Positions 1 through 9,571 are shown, numbered from the stretch's first letter. The stretch: 64,000 bases of DNA from Verrucomicrobiaceae bacterium (GCA_015075365.1 JABTUN010000003.1:665060-729059), one strand, 5' to 3'. Program-made: numbers and translations. The notes: a model not told the origin generated them from the sequence alone.

Positions 1-2
1 TG

Positions 3-323
3 ATCGAGTCCGTGAAGGCGGTGGAGAACCTCGACGCCATCTGCTCCATCCCGGGCGTGAGCGCCCTGTTCATCGGCCCGAACGACATGACGACCAACAT
101 GGGCATCCCGAACGAATATGACCACCCGGACTTCATCGCGGTCGTTCAAAAGGTCATCGACGCCGCCGACAAGCGCCACATCCCGGCCGGAAGCTGGTTT
201 GGCAAGACAGAGCAGCAGCTCCGCGCCATCAAACAGGGCACCAGGTTCATCTGCCACTCCAATGACAGCAGCCTGCTGAAGGATGCGCTGACACAGGTCT
301 TCGGTGCGCTGCGGAAAGGCTGA
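3..323 (+). CDS. HpcH/HpaI aldolase family protein, C-terminal part (5' end outside window)
   Basis: The frame is open from the left edge and gives the last 106 residues of a class II pyruvate aldolase of the HpcH/HpaI family, which make or cleave 4-hydroxy-2-oxoacids using a divalent metal. The visible part starts in the IESVKAVEN segment, followed by IPGVSALFIGPNDM, the strand carrying the conserved P-N-D that closes the active-site barrel, and a C-terminal helix after GTRFICHSNDSSLL. The N-terminal catalytic Arg/His and the metal Glu are not in the window, so substrate cannot be judged. The family call is firm; the exact reaction is not. Confidence 0.85.
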   Translation: MESVKAVENLDAICSIPGVSALFIGPNDMTTNMGIPNEYDHPDFIAVVQKVIDAADKRHIPAGSWFGKTEQQLRAIKQGTRFICHSNDSSLLKDALTQVFGALRKG

Positions 324-490
324 AATTGATGTTAAACATTCGTCCCCAGCCGCGTTTAAGCGGGTGAGGTGGTTGCTTTCTCCCAAGCGTCCCGCCTCAA
401 CAAGCCCTGAACAACGGACGATGGCCCCACTGGGAACGACTGAAAGTCCGCGTTGCAGCCAGGCGACAACCATGCAACCCTAGTCCCATC

Positions 491-751
491 ATGAACATCC
501 CCCACATCCTCCTTGCGTTCGGCCCCCTCGGCACCCCCGAGCTGATCATCATCGCCATCCTCGTCCTTGTGCTTTTCGGCGCAAAAAAACTCCCCACCTT
601 CGCCCGCAGCCTGGGCAAGAGCATGGGTGAGTTCAAAAAAGCCCGCGATGAGTTCGAGCACGAGTTGCACAACGCCCAGATCGAGGCCGAGCGCCCCCAG
701 ACGACTCCGCCGCAGGAAAAGCGCCAGCCGGTGGCCAACGTGGACGTATGA
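491..751 (+). CDS. tatA: Sec-independent translocase subunit TatA/TatE
   Basis: An 86-residue protein with the TatA layout: a short N-terminus, one membrane helix (about residues 13-30, ELIIIAILVLVLFG), the hinge FGAKKLP, an amphipathic helix (LPTFARSLGKSMGEFKKARDEF) and a charged tail. TatA oligomers form the membrane passage for folded twin-arginine substrates after TatC recognises the signal. It stands alone here; tatC is 42 kb away at 42,913, so the system is split over the chromosome. The 167 bases upstream, after the aldolase gene, contain no further gene. TatA cannot be told from TatE by sequence alone. Confidence 0.93.
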   Translation: MNIPHILLAFGPLGTPELIIIAILVLVLFGAKKLPTFARSLGKSMGEFKKARDEFEHELHNAQIEAERPQTTPPQEKRQPVANVDV

Positions 752-770
752 CCGCCCCCTCCAGCCAACC

Positions 771-1727
771 ATGAATCGCTTTTTCTCCATGTGGCGGGCA
801 GTTTTGCCCGCCATTTTTCTTTTCACCGCCGGCTCCGCCCGGACTCAGGACAAGACCGCGCGCCAGGAGGCGGTCTTTTGCGCCTACAACGTCAAAAACT
901 GGCTGGCCATGGACCGCTACGATCCGGAGCAGAAAAAAGTGCTCATCGGGGAGGGAAAACCGGCGTCCGAAAAGGAGCGCGTGGTCTCCATCTTGAAGGC
1001 GATCAAGCCGGACGTGCTCGGTGTGTGCGAGATCGGCACGGCGGACGACCTGGCCGACCTCCAGGCGCGGCTCAAACAAGCCGGTATCGACCTGCCCTTC
1101 ACCGAGCTGGCGCACGGTGGTGACGAGACGCGCCGCCTGGCGCTGCTGTCCCGTTTTCCCATCACCGCGCGCAACTCCCAGACGAGCCTCACCTACAAGC
1201 TGGGAGAGGTCGAGATGCCCTTCCAGCGCGGCATCCTCGACGCCACGGTCCAGTTCACAAACAGCCTCGACGTGCGCTTCATCGGCGTGCATTTGAAATC
1301 CAAACGCGAGGTGCCGGAGGGCGATCAGAACCAGATGCGCCGCAACGAGGCACGCCTGCTGCGCAGGCACCTTGACGGCATCTTCTCCGCCGCGCCCGGC
1401 GCGCGCATCCTGGCCTACGGCGACTTCAACGAGCACCGCAACGAGCCCGCCATCGACACCATCATCGGCGACCGCCGGTCCGAGACGGAGATGACCGACC
1501 TATGGCTCAAGGACATCCATGGCGAGGTGTGGACGCACTTTTGGGACGCGGCGGACACCTATTCCCGCCTCGATTACCTGTTCACCAGCCGCCTGCTCCG
1601 GCCGCACCTTGACCTCAAACGCAGCTTCATCTACTCCGCGCGCGATTTCGACAAGGCCAGCGACCACCGTCCCATCGTGACGACGATCCGGTTTGCACCG
1701 TGGCAGGAGAAGGAAAAGGATAAGTAG
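771..1727 (+). CDS. Secreted endonuclease/exonuclease/phosphatase (EEP) family hydrolase
   Basis: A 318-residue protein that begins with a signal peptide (RAVLPAIFLFTAGSARTQ) and continues with an EEP (DNase I-like) fold. Visible motifs are AYNVKNW (metal site strand), GVCEIGTADDL (metal-binding Glu), HLKSKR, YGDFNEHRNE (the catalytic D-x-N) and the final SDHRPIV. These are the Mg-dependent phosphodiester or phosphomonoester chemistry residues of the fold. The ATG at 771 is chosen because it gives a proper signal peptide; a longer frame upstream overlaps tatA. It follows tatA by 19 bases and may be cotranscribed. The substrate (nucleic acid, inositol phosphate or lipid) is not evident. Confidence 0.82.
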   Translation: MNRFFSMWRAVLPAIFLFTAGSARTQDKTARQEAVFCAYNVKNWLAMDRYDPEQKKVLIGEGKPASEKERVVSILKAIKPDVLGVCEIGTADDLADLQARLKQAGIDLPFTELAHGGDETRRLALLSRFPITARNSQTSLTYKLGEVEMPFQRGILDATVQFTNSLDVRFIGVHLKSKREVPEGDQNQMRRNEARLLRRHLDGIFSAAPGARILAYGDFNEHRNEPAIDTIIGDRRSETEMTDLWLKDIHGEVWTHFWDAADTYSRLDYLFTSRLLRPHLDLKRSFIYSARDFDKASDHRPIVTTIRFAPWQEKEKDK

Positions 1728-1810
1728 CCTCACGCGGTGCGTTTCCGCATCCGGCGGCAGAGTGGCGGGCGTGTGGTTGCGCTTCTCCCTGGCCGCGTTC
1801 ATGTTTGTCC

Positions 1811-2899
1811 ATGCATCAGTTTCCATCCAGACCGATCCGGGCGCTCCTGCTGGCAGGATGGACACTCGTGCTCACCCTGACCCACAGCATGGCGGAAAAC
1901 CTGCGCATCGGCATCATCGGCCTCGACACCTCCCACGCGGAGCAGTTCACCCTGCGCCTCAACGACACGGCCAACCCCAATCATGTCGTGGGCGGGCGCG
2001 TCGTGGCCGCCTTCCCCACCCCCAGTCCTGACATCGCTGAAAGCCGGGACCGCGTGCAGGGCTTCACCGCCGCCGTGCGGGACAAATACGGCGTCCGCAT
2101 CGCCTCCGGCATCGACGAGGTGTGCAAGGAGGTGGATGCCATCCTGCTGCTCACGCTCGACGGCCGTCCGCGCCTTGCGCAGATGAAGCAGATCCTGGCC
2201 TTCGGCAAACCTGTCTTCATGGACAAGCCCGTCGCCTCCTCCCTCAAGGACGCGGTGGACATCTACAAGCTCGCCGCCGCCGCCAACGTGCCCGTCTTCA
2301 GCGCCTCCGCCGTGCGCTGGTATCCCGGCGTCCTCGAAGTCGCTGGCGCGGAAAAGGAGCCTGCCTCCAGCGCCATCTCCTACGGTCCAGCGCACATCAT
2401 GGAGCATCATCCCGACCTCTTTTTCTACGGCATCCATCCTGCGGAGAGCCTGTTTACCGTCATGGGCACCGGCTGTGTCTCCGTCGCCCGCAGCACCTCG
2501 TCCTCTGCCTCCATCATCACAGGCCAGTGGGAAGGCGGGCGCATCGGCGTCCTGCATGCCATTCATGAGGGGGCCAAGGCCTACAAAGTCATCCGCTTCG
2601 GCAAGGAACGCATCGTCGAGCAGAAGTCCGAGGGCGACTATACCCCCATGCTGCGCGAGATCGTGAAGTTCTTCCAAACCAAGCAGCCGCCGCTCACGCC
2701 GAGGCAGACCCTGGAGATCTACGCCTTCATGGAGGCCGCCGAGGAGAGCAAACGGCGCGGCGGCAAGTCCATCACCCTGCGCGAGGTCATGACCAAGGCC
2801 GGCGCGCCCGAGGAATGGCTCCCCTCCGACGGCAAAAACGTCACCCTCGTCCCCAAGCCCACGGAGAAGAAGAATCTGCCCCCTCCGGGGAGTGAGTGA
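1811..2899 (+). CDS. Secreted Gfo/Idh/MocA family oxidoreductase-like protein
   Basis: A 362-residue protein with a signal peptide (RALLLAGWTLVLTLTHSMA) and an NAD-binding Rossmann domain. The usual G-x-G-x-x-G is altered to GIIGLDTSHAEQF, a form seen in secreted members of the family. A conserved DKPVASSLKD follows near residue 140, the equivalent of the catalytic EKP motif, and then an alpha/beta C-terminal domain. Such proteins use NAD(P) with sugars or inositols; export suggests a tightly held cofactor or a non-redox role, which is inference. A TTG at 1805 is an alternative start two codons upstream. It converges on the large cytochrome gene with a nine-base gap. Confidence 0.78.
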   Translation: MHQFPSRPIRALLLAGWTLVLTLTHSMAENLRIGIIGLDTSHAEQFTLRLNDTANPNHVVGGRVVAAFPTPSPDIAESRDRVQGFTAAVRDKYGVRIASGIDEVCKEVDAILLLTLDGRPRLAQMKQILAFGKPVFMDKPVASSLKDAVDIYKLAAAANVPVFSASAVRWYPGVLEVAGAEKEPASSAISYGPAHIMEHHPDLFFYGIHPAESLFTVMGTGCVSVARSTSSSASIITGQWEGGRIGVLHAIHEGAKAYKVIRFGKERIVEQKSEGDYTPMLREIVKFFQTKQPPLTPRQTLEIYAFMEAAEESKRRGGKSITLREVMTKAGAPEEWLPSDGKNVTLVPKPTEKKNLPPPGSE

Positions 2900-2908
2900 G
2901 GTGGAGGA

Positions 2909-5900
2909 TCACTTCATCGGATGCAGCTTCAGCAACTCATCCGTGGTGAAGAGCATCATGCGGCCTTTGTTGGCGTCGCGGATGGCTTTCACTTCGGCGG
3001 GAGTCACGGGGTCGGCTTTGTTGCCGAAGTGGTTGCGGACGAAGCTGAGGACATTGGCGATTTCCTCGTCTTTGAGCATGCCGGCGAACGGGGTCATGGG
3101 GACCTGGCCGTTGTATTCCTTGCCGCCGACCTTGATGGGGCCCATGAGGCCGTACATGACGAGCTTGATGAGGCGCTCCTTGTCGTCGGTGACCCATGGA
3201 CTCTTCACGATGCTCGGGAAGGCCGGATCGAGACCGGCGCCGTTCGGCTGATGGCAGGTGACGCAGTGGCCTTCGCGGAAATAGACCTCCTGGCCGGCGG
3301 TGAACTGGCCTTTGGCGACTCCGCTCAAGTGCGCGGGCGGCGGGACGACTTTGTATTCGGGCTTGGCGACCTCGACGATGCCGGCGAGGCGATCCGCGGC
3401 GGTTTTGGCGGCGTTCTGGCTCCATTCATCGAGCGGGAGCTTCGAGGCGAGAGCGACGATGTTTTTCGCGGCGGGAATGTTCGGCAGCCAGGAGGCGGCG
3501 ACGATGGCTTCGAGGCGCACGCGGCCGTTTTCGTCCTGCGCGGCCTTTTCGAGCAGGGCGACGTGATCGGCGATGCGATGCGTGTTGTAACGCAGCACAC
3601 GCACGGCGGCGGCACGGGCGTGGAAGTCTTTCGCGGCGAGCATTTCGCGCAGCAGCGCGTCATCGACCTGATTGGCACCCCAGGTGACCCAGAGGGCTTC
3701 GAGCTTCGCATGCGTGTCGGTCTGTTTCGCGGCCCAGGCGGTCGCGGCGGGCACGACTTCGCTGGCAGGATGCGCGCGCAGTTCACGGCGGGTGCGGTAG
3801 CGGACGCGGAGCTCGGGTTCTTTGAGGTTTTCAAAGAGCTGGTCGAGCGAGGCTCCGGCCACCGGCGCGGCCTTCACCAGCGGGCGTGAGGGATAGGTGA
3901 TGCGGTAGATGCGGCCGTGGACGTGGTCGCGCAGCGGATCGCGGGCGTTGTGCTGCATGTGGCCGATGAGCACGTTGTGCCAGTCGATGACGTAGAGGCT
4001 GCCATCGGGCGCGAATTCGAGATCGACAGGGCGGAAGTTGCCATCGCTGCTCTGAAGCAGGTCGGGCTGGTGCGTGGTCTTCCAGCCGGTGCCGCCGTCG
4101 GCGTCTTCGATTTTCACCTGCTTGATGCCGAGGAAGCCGATGGCGTTGCAGTAGATGAGGTCGCCCTGCACGTTGTCGGGGAAATGGCGGCTGCTCACGA
4201 TCTCGAGGCCGCTCGTGGGGCGCACGTTGTGGCCTTTGGGGACGAGATCGGGCGTGGAGGGCGTCTTGCTGCCAAACACGGGCTTCACCTGCACGGGCAG
4301 TGCGTAATTCATCGTGGTGCCGGAGGTGTGGAGGAGGAAATCCTGGCCCCAGCGGTCAAACACATAGCCCCAGGGATTCGGGATGCTCATCTGAATGGTG
4401 CGCTCGAGCTGACCGCGCTGCGGGCTGTAGCGGAAGAAGCCGCCATCGACGCAGCGCACGGGCCCGTAGGGCGTCTCGACATTCGAGTGAAGGAACACGC
4501 CCTCGCACATGATGAACGCGCCGCTCGGATCGGCGGTGTAGGCGCTGATGGCGTGATGCGTGTCGTGCGTGTCAAAGCCGCCGAGCACGATCTCCATCTT
4601 GTCCGCCTTGTCGTCGCCGTCCGTGTCGCGCAGCAGCACGAGATTCGGCTCCTGCGAGACATACACGCCCTCCGGCGCGAACTCGAAGCCGATGGGCAGG
4701 TGCAGCTTGTCGGCGAAGACGGTTTCCTTGTCCGCTTTGCCGTCGCCATTGGTGTCCTCGTAGATGAGCAGCTTGTCGTCCGGCATCGCATCGCCCGGAC
4801 GATAGTGCGGATACGTCGGCATCGTGGCGACCCACAGACGGCCTTTGTTGTCAAAGCTGAGCTGCATCGGGTTCGCGAGATTCGGGAACTCTTTTTCGCT
4901 GGCGAACATCTCCACCTTGTAGCCTTCCGGCACGGTGAGCGTCTTCACGGCCTCCTCGCCATACAAATACTTCGTGCTGCCGTTCTTCGCGCTCGGCTGG
5001 TAGTTCGTCGGCACCTCGGGGAGCTTGTGCGTCTTGCTGTCATCGACCTTCAAATCGGTCGTCTTGCCCGCGGCGACATTGCGGATCAGCTCATCGCGCA
5101 GCGCGGCCATCTCGCGAGTCTTCTTCACTTCATCCGGGTAATTCTGTGGGCCGTAAGGGTTGTAGCGCTGGCCGTGCGTGTGCACGCCGTTGAGGATGTT
5201 GTAGTCGTTGTTCCAGAACCAGTCCTTCTGCTTCACCGCCTCGTGCACGAGCTTCGGATCGGCCTTCGACTCGCGGCTGGCGTGGCCGTAGAGGCCGGTG
5301 GCGAGCAGTTCGGCGACTTTTTCATAGCCTTTGTCCGTGGGAACGAATCCGCCGGTGGTGAAGGCCTCGCCGCCCTTCGCCTCGATCTCCTTCGTCGGCG
5401 TGAAGAGGTCGATGTAGGTCAGCGCATGCTTCTTCGCGACCTTCTCGATGGCGGAGGCGTAGAGCAGCAGGTTCGCATTTTCCGCGTCGCCCTTCGGCAG
5501 ATCGCGCTTCGCGCTCTGGTCTTCATACGCGATGGGGCTGACGAGCACGACACGCGGCGCTTCCTTGCCGTTGTAGGCCTTGCTCAACGTGTGAACGACC
5601 CACGCGTCGAGTTCCGCCTCGAAATTACCGACCTTGTTCGGGCCGTCGAAGCTCTCGTTGTAGCCGAAGAAGCCGACAATCGTGTCCGCCTTCAGATGCG
5701 TGAGCCATTGGTCCGGCGTGGGGTAGAAGCCCTTGCCGTTGTGCACCGTCTTGTCGGGATGAAACTTCTCCGCGCCGGGGAAGGCCCACTGCGAGACGCG
5801 AGCCGGATGCGGGCGGAAGCCCGGTGTGTCGCCAACATGGCCCATGTTGCGGAAAAACAACTCGCGACCCGGATAGCGAAGCTGCAGCTCCGTTTCGATG

Positions 5901-7072
5901 CGGCTGTACCAGGTGTCACGCTCGGCGAGACCGTTGCCGACGAGCACGATGCGCTCGCCCTTGCTCGGCGGCGCGACGTTTTGCGCACGCGCCTTCGTGG
6001 CGGCAGGCGGTTCGGCATTCGGCGCATGCGGCGGTTGATCGGCAGCAGCAGCGTCGGGTTTTTTGTCACCTGGCAAGCCCATCGAGGGGCTTTTGCCCGT
6101 GGCGAAATCGCCGGGCTTCAGATTACGCTGCTTGAAGTAGCCCGCGTCCTTGATGAAGCCATACATCGTCGGATTGAAGGGATCGACAAAGGCCACATCG
6201 GCCTTCGCGGGCACTTCGATGCCGGTGAGGTGATACGCCGCGTTCACGATCAGGCGACGCAGGTCCTCGTCGATGAAATCCACCGCCGCGCCCATCGTCG
6301 TGCAGAACGATTTGCCCTGCGTCTTGCCATCCGGCGCGGTGTAATTGAAAAGCCACGCGAGCGCCTGCATCGGCTCGTTTTTCGGCCCCTGGATCGGCAG
6401 CGAGCGATCGTGCAGACTCGTCGTGACGGCACCGCGCAGCAAAATCGTCGCCTTGCTGAGATCGAGGTTTTTCACGGCATACACGTCCGAGGTGCCAAAG
6501 ATCTCCTCCACACCGCGCAGCACGGGATTTTTGAGGTTCGCGGTCTCAAACACACTGCGCGTGCCTTCCTTCTTGTGCGCCCCATGATGCGCCACCCACT
6601 GCTCGCCGAGGATTTTCAGGCCGAACTGGCTCCACTTGAAGTCACCCGTCTTCGCATTGCCGGTGAAGGCATGCGTGGCCGTGCGGAAGCCGATCACCGG
6701 TTTGCCCGCATTCAGGAACTTCGCGAAATGCGCCAGATGCTCGTCCGGGAGCTGACGGAAGCGCGTGCCGATGATGAGCAGGTCCGCGTCATTCAGCGTC
6801 TCGGTGCCGCGGATGTTCTTTTGGTTGTTCGGGTCGATGTAGCCCGCTTTTTCGTCCGTGGAGAACAGTACGATGCAGTTGAAGCCATGCTTCTTGGCCA
6901 AAATCTTCGCCAGCATCGGCATCGACTCCTCCGTGCGGTATTCTTCGTCACCCGCGACCAAGACGACTTTCTTCCCACCGCCCGGCAAACCCGGATTCGC
7001 GGCGATTTCGAGATAATCCTGCGCGGACGCGACCGAAGCGAGCAGGGCGATAGAGAGGGCGATGAACTTCAT
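2909..7072 (-). CDS. Secreted ThuA / SGNH / beta-propeller dehydrogenase / HEAT / cytochrome c multidomain protein
   Basis: A 1,387-residue exported protein typical of the Planctomycetota-Verrucomicrobiota group. After the signal peptide (MKFIALSIALLASVASA) come a ThuA-like glutamine-amidotransferase fold (about 25-270), a linker, and an SGNH-hydrolase fold (about 375-600) whose first block reads VLVGNGLAERDTW, lacking the usual G-D-S serine. A PVC-type dehydrogenase beta-propeller starts at LTVPEGYKVEMF (about 715-1050) with repeated calcium-type DTNGDGKAD and DTDGDDKAD loops, then HEAT-like helices (about 1090-1230), and a cytochrome c domain with C1270-V-T-C-H. It probably oxidises sugars or sugar derivatives and passes electrons through the heme. 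The start at 7072 is set by the signal peptide. Confidence 0.87.
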   Translation of the reverse strand: MKFIALSIALLASVASAQDYLEIAANPGLPGGGKKVVLVAGDEEYRTEESMPMLAKILAKKHGFNCIVLFSTDEKAGYIDPNNQKNIRGTETLNDADLLIIGTRFRQLPDEHLAHFAKFLNAGKPVIGFRTATHAFTGNAKTGDFKWSQFGLKILGEQWVAHHGAHKKEGTRSVFETANLKNPVLRGVEEIFGTSDVYAVKNLDLSKATILLRGAVTTSLHDRSLPIQGPKNEPMQALAWLFNYTAPDGKTQGKSFCTTMGAAVDFIDEDLRRLIVNAAYHLTGIEVPAKADVAFVDPFNPTMYGFIKDAGYFKQRNLKPGDFATGKSPSMGLPGDKKPDAAAADQPPHAPNAEPPAATKARAQNVAPPSKGERIVLVGNGLAERDTWYSRIETELQLRYPGRELFFRNMGHVGDTPGFRPHPARVSQWAFPGAEKFHPDKTVHNGKGFYPTPDQWLTHLKADTIVGFFGYNESFDGPNKVGNFEAELDAWVVHTLSKAYNGKEAPRVVLVSPIAYEDQSAKRDLPKGDAENANLLLYASAIEKVAKKHALTYIDLFTPTKEIEAKGGEAFTTGGFVPTDKGYEKVAELLATGLYGHASRESKADPKLVHEAVKQKDWFWNNDYNILNGVHTHGQRYNPYGPQNYPDEVKKTREMAALRDELIRNVAAGKTTDLKVDDSKTHKLPEVPTNYQPSAKNGSTKYLYGEEAVKTLTVPEGYKVEMFASEKEFPNLANPMQLSFDNKGRLWVATMPTYPHYRPGDAMPDDKLLIYEDTNGDGKADKETVFADKLHLPIGFEFAPEGVYVSQEPNLVLLRDTDGDDKADKMEIVLGGFDTHDTHHAISAYTADPSGAFIMCEGVFLHSNVETPYGPVRCVDGGFFRYSPQRGQLERTIQMSIPNPWGYVFDRWGQDFLLHTSGTTMNYALPVQVKPVFGSKTPSTPDLVPKGHNVRPTSGLEIVSSRHFPDNVQGDLIYCNAIGFLGIKQVKIEDADGGTGWKTTHQPDLLQSSDGNFRPVDLEFAPDGSLYVIDWHNVLIGHMQHNARDPLRDHVHGRIYRITYPSRPLVKAAPVAGASLDQLFENLKEPELRVRYRTRRELRAHPASEVVPAATAWAAKQTDTHAKLEALWVTWGANQVDDALLREMLAAKDFHARAAAVRVLRYNTHRIADHVALLEKAAQDENGRVRLEAIVAASWLPNIPAAKNIVALASKLPLDEWSQNAAKTAADRLAGIVEVAKPEYKVVPPPAHLSGVAKGQFTAGQEVYFREGHCVTCHQPNGAGLDPAFPSIVKSPWVTDDKERLIKLVMYGLMGPIKVGGKEYNGQVPMTPFAGMLKDEEIANVLSFVRNHFGNKADPVTPAEVKAIRDANKGRMMLFTTDELLKLHPMK

Positions 7073-7185
7073 GGTTGGGAAAAACAGCGGGGAGCCGATA
7101 TACCGCACCAGACGGCGGAACCGGACAAGAAAAATGGCGGAAGAGGCCCTTTTGCGGGCGGAGCCGGGCACGGGAGAACCGGCGG

Positions 7186-8673
7186 TCACTCCTCCGATTT
7201 CGGCTCCGGCAGGAGGAAGCCGATCACAAAGCTGAGCACGGCGATGGCCGTGGCCACGATGCCCGCGGCCTTGGCGACATGCATCGGCAGCATGGGGCCG
7301 CTGCCCGCCAGCATGGGAGCCACGAGATTGGTGGTCACAAAGGCCATGCTGGTGCCGAGCATGCGTCCGCCGACATTGGTGGCGAAGCTGCCGCCGGTGC
7401 CGCGCAAGTGCATGGGGAAGACTTTGGGCAGATATTCCCCAAAATAGCTGAACTGCGCCACGGTCAGCAGGCCGCACACGGCGTAGGCCCAAAGGAAGGC
7501 GTTTCCGCCCTCGTGGAAGAAGTAGAAGTAGGTGGCGGGCATGATGACCAGCGCCGGAATCTGGAAGATCTTGAGCAAGGCCACGCGGCTGATGCCCCAG
7601 ATGAGCAGCAGGGCCAGGACGACGCGTCCGATGAGCCCGCCCATCTCCTGATGGAACTGCACGGTGTCCGCCATCTTCTTCACCTCGTCGTTGATCGGCT
7701 TCTGCTGGACGAAGTTTTCCTTGATCTTCGCCACCAGCTCCTTGCGGCCCGGATCTTCCGCAGGCATGGCGTTGAGCTGCTTGTTCAGCTCCTCACCCGC
7801 CTTGCGCAGCGGGGCGAGCGCCTTGGACTGCTCCCGCAGCTCCGGCAGGCCGGGCGTCACGCGCGCCACGGTGACCTGCAGCGCGCCAAAGGCGATGCCG
7901 TAGGCGCAGGCGGACAGCGCGGCGGTCACCAGCGTCACGCGGCGCAGCTCCGGGGCAAAGAGCGCGCCAAAGCTGGGCCGCTTGAGCGCGCCGGCGGCTT
8001 TCTTGTCTTTCCATACCTGGGATTCCGGCACAAAGGGCAGCAGGATGGCGATCGGGATCGCGGGGAGGATGCCGGTCATCAGCAGATAGCGCCAGGAGCC
8101 GGGGTCATTCGAGCCGAGGCCCAGCGGCAGGCCCATCTGCGGCAGCTCCGCGCCATATTTGCTGATCCACACGCTGACCATCGTCACCAGCACGCCGCCC
8201 AGGGAGGCAAAGGCCTGCGTGATGCCCAGCCATTTCTCCTTCTGCTTCTTGTCCTGGAACACCTCCGCCAGCCAGGTGATCGCCGCCACGAACTCCACGC
8301 ACACACCGATGAAGGTCGTGCTGCGGAAGAACACAAACATCGGCAGCGAGGTGGCGTAGGCCGCGCAGAAAGGCGAGAACGAGTACAGGAAGATGCTGGC
8401 CGCCATGATGGTCTTGCGGCCAAACTTGTCCACCAGCCACCCGCCCAGCAGGCCAAACACACCGCCGCACAGCGCCGCGATCCACAGCAGGTTCCCCACC
8501 CAGGTCGTCACGATGGGATTGTTCAGGGGCAGCTTCAGCAGCTCCGCGATCGCCGGTGCCGCCACCAGCGGCGTCATCAGCAGCTCATAGGTGTCAAAGA
8601 GGAAGCCGATGCTGGCGATGATGATGATCAGCCAGTGCGTGGTGGTGAACTTGGGTGCGGGAGCGTTGGACAT
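7186..8673 (-). CDS. Major facilitator superfamily transporter
   Basis: A 495-residue inner-membrane carrier with about 12 membrane segments. The loop between helices 2 and 3 has the family signature GGWLVDKFGRK. Unusually, an approximately 70-residue charged helical insertion (around LREQSKALAPLRKAGEELN to FVQQKPINDEVKKMAD) lies in the second half. The protein resembles sugar or organic-acid/H+ symporters, but no substrate can be read from sequence. The ATG at 8673 (MSNAPAPKF) is preferred because the first membrane helix follows at the normal distance. It lies 113 bases upstream of the large cytochrome gene in the same direction, so uptake of the oxidised sugar product is a plausible link, though inferred only from position. 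Confidence 0.85.
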   Translation of the reverse strand: MSNAPAPKFTTTHWLIIIIASIGFLFDTYELLMTPLVAAPAIAELLKLPLNNPIVTTWVGNLLWIAALCGGVFGLLGGWLVDKFGRKTIMAASIFLYSFSPFCAAYATSLPMFVFFRSTTFIGVCVEFVAAITWLAEVFQDKKQKEKWLGITQAFASLGGVLVTMVSVWISKYGAELPQMGLPLGLGSNDPGSWRYLLMTGILPAIPIAILLPFVPESQVWKDKKAAGALKRPSFGALFAPELRRVTLVTAALSACAYGIAFGALQVTVARVTPGLPELREQSKALAPLRKAGEELNKQLNAMPAEDPGRKELVAKIKENFVQQKPINDEVKKMADTVQFHQEMGGLIGRVVLALLLIWGISRVALLKIFQIPALVIMPATYFYFFHEGGNAFLWAYAVCGLLTVAQFSYFGEYLPKVFPMHLRGTGGSFATNVGGRMLGTSMAFVTTNLVAPMLAGSGPMLPMHVAKAAGIVATAIAVLSFVIGFLLPEPKSEE

Positions 8674-8887
8674 GGTGGGCGCGATGCTGTCAGGAATTGG
8701 GAGGCAAGTCAACGGGCGGCGGTGGCGGATTCCATCAGCCACTACTCGCCAAAGACAGCCCTGCTGCGGCGGTGGATCTCGCAGGAGTTGCTCCTGCCAT
8801 GCCGCGGCACATCAACGTCCTGCCCTTCGTTATCAGGCACCGATTCCAGGCTGGCGATTGATCGGGAATCTCCTACCGTGGCCCGTC

Positions 8888-9232
8888 ATGCACCCAGTCC
8901 TGGTCGTCCTATGCACCTTCCCCGACGCGGAAAAGGCCCGCGCCACGGGCACCGCCCTCGTCGAGGCGCGCCTCGCCGCCTGTGTGAACCTCCTCCCCGG
9001 CATCGAGTCCATTTACCGCTGGCAGGGAGCCGTCGAATCCGCCACCGAGGTGCTGGCCGTCTTCAAAACGCACGCCGGCAACTGGCCCGCCTTCGAGGAG
9101 CGCCTCAAAGCGCTCCATCCCTATGAAGTCCCTGAAATCATCGCGCTCCGCCCGGAGCAGGTGGCGGAAAGCTACGCACGCTGGATCGCCGCCGGGTCCG
9201 GCCCTCTGGCCGACGCAGCCCCGCCGGGCTGA
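8888..9232 (+). CDS. cutA: CutA family divalent-cation tolerance protein
   Basis: A 114-residue protein that fits CutA over its whole length: LVVLCTFPDAEKARATGTALVEARLAACVNLLPGI at the start, then SIYRWQGAVES, EVLAVFKTH and HPYEVPEIIAL, which is the conserved family signature. CutA is a small, very stable trimer; in E. coli mutants it alters copper tolerance, but its molecular role remains unclear. A short Gly/Pro-rich tail (SGPLADAAPPG) is extra. It is divergent from the MFS gene across 214 bases in which nothing else is recognised. Confidence 0.93.
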   Translation: MHPVLVVLCTFPDAEKARATGTALVEARLAACVNLLPGIESIYRWQGAVESATEVLAVFKTHAGNWPAFEERLKALHPYEVPEIIALRPEQVAESYARWIAAGSGPLADAAPPG

Positions 9233-9328
9233 AAAACCACCTCCGCCACCCCCTGACATTCCATTTGACGCATGGATTCTTGCCCCTACTCTTGCCGCCC
9301 TTTTCCCCACCCACCCCCGACCCCCTGT

Positions 9329-9571
9329 ATGACCGAAGTCCAAATCCGCAAAGGCGAACCCGTTGACCGCGCTCTCAAGCGCCTCAAGACCAAGCTCGAA
9401 ATGGAGGGCATTCTTGAGGAAGTCCGCCGCCTGCGCGCCCACGAGACTCCGAAGGAGCGCACCCGCCGCAAGGCCCGCGCCGCCGCCAAGCGTGGCAAGA
9501 TCCGCTACCGCTTCACCATGCCCAAGCCCACCGGAGAAGACGCCCCCGTCGTCACCGCAGTCGGTGCCTGA
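9329..9571 (+). CDS. rpsU: 30S ribosomal protein S21
   Basis: An 80-residue basic protein with the S21 pattern: a short strand (TEVQIRKGEPVDRALKRLK), a central helix (LEEVRRLRAHETPKERTRRKARAA) and a basic RxKIRYRF region. S21 binds the 16S 3' domain near the anti-Shine-Dalgarno. The ATG at 9329 is chosen by homology; a longer frame from 9272 adds an unrelated Pro-rich segment. A 15-residue acidic-neutral tail follows the core. The gene is monocistronic, closed 30 bases downstream by a strong hairpin terminator. Confidence 0.93.
   Translation: MTEVQIRKGEPVDRALKRLKTKLEMEGILEEVRRLRAHETPKERTRRKARAAAKRGKIRYRFTMPKPTGEDAPVVTAVGA

Noticed and set aside
3917..7447. A 1,176-codon plus-strand frame opposite the cytochrome-propeller gene
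   Set aside because: Arg/Ala/Val-rich antisense mirror with no recognisable domain.
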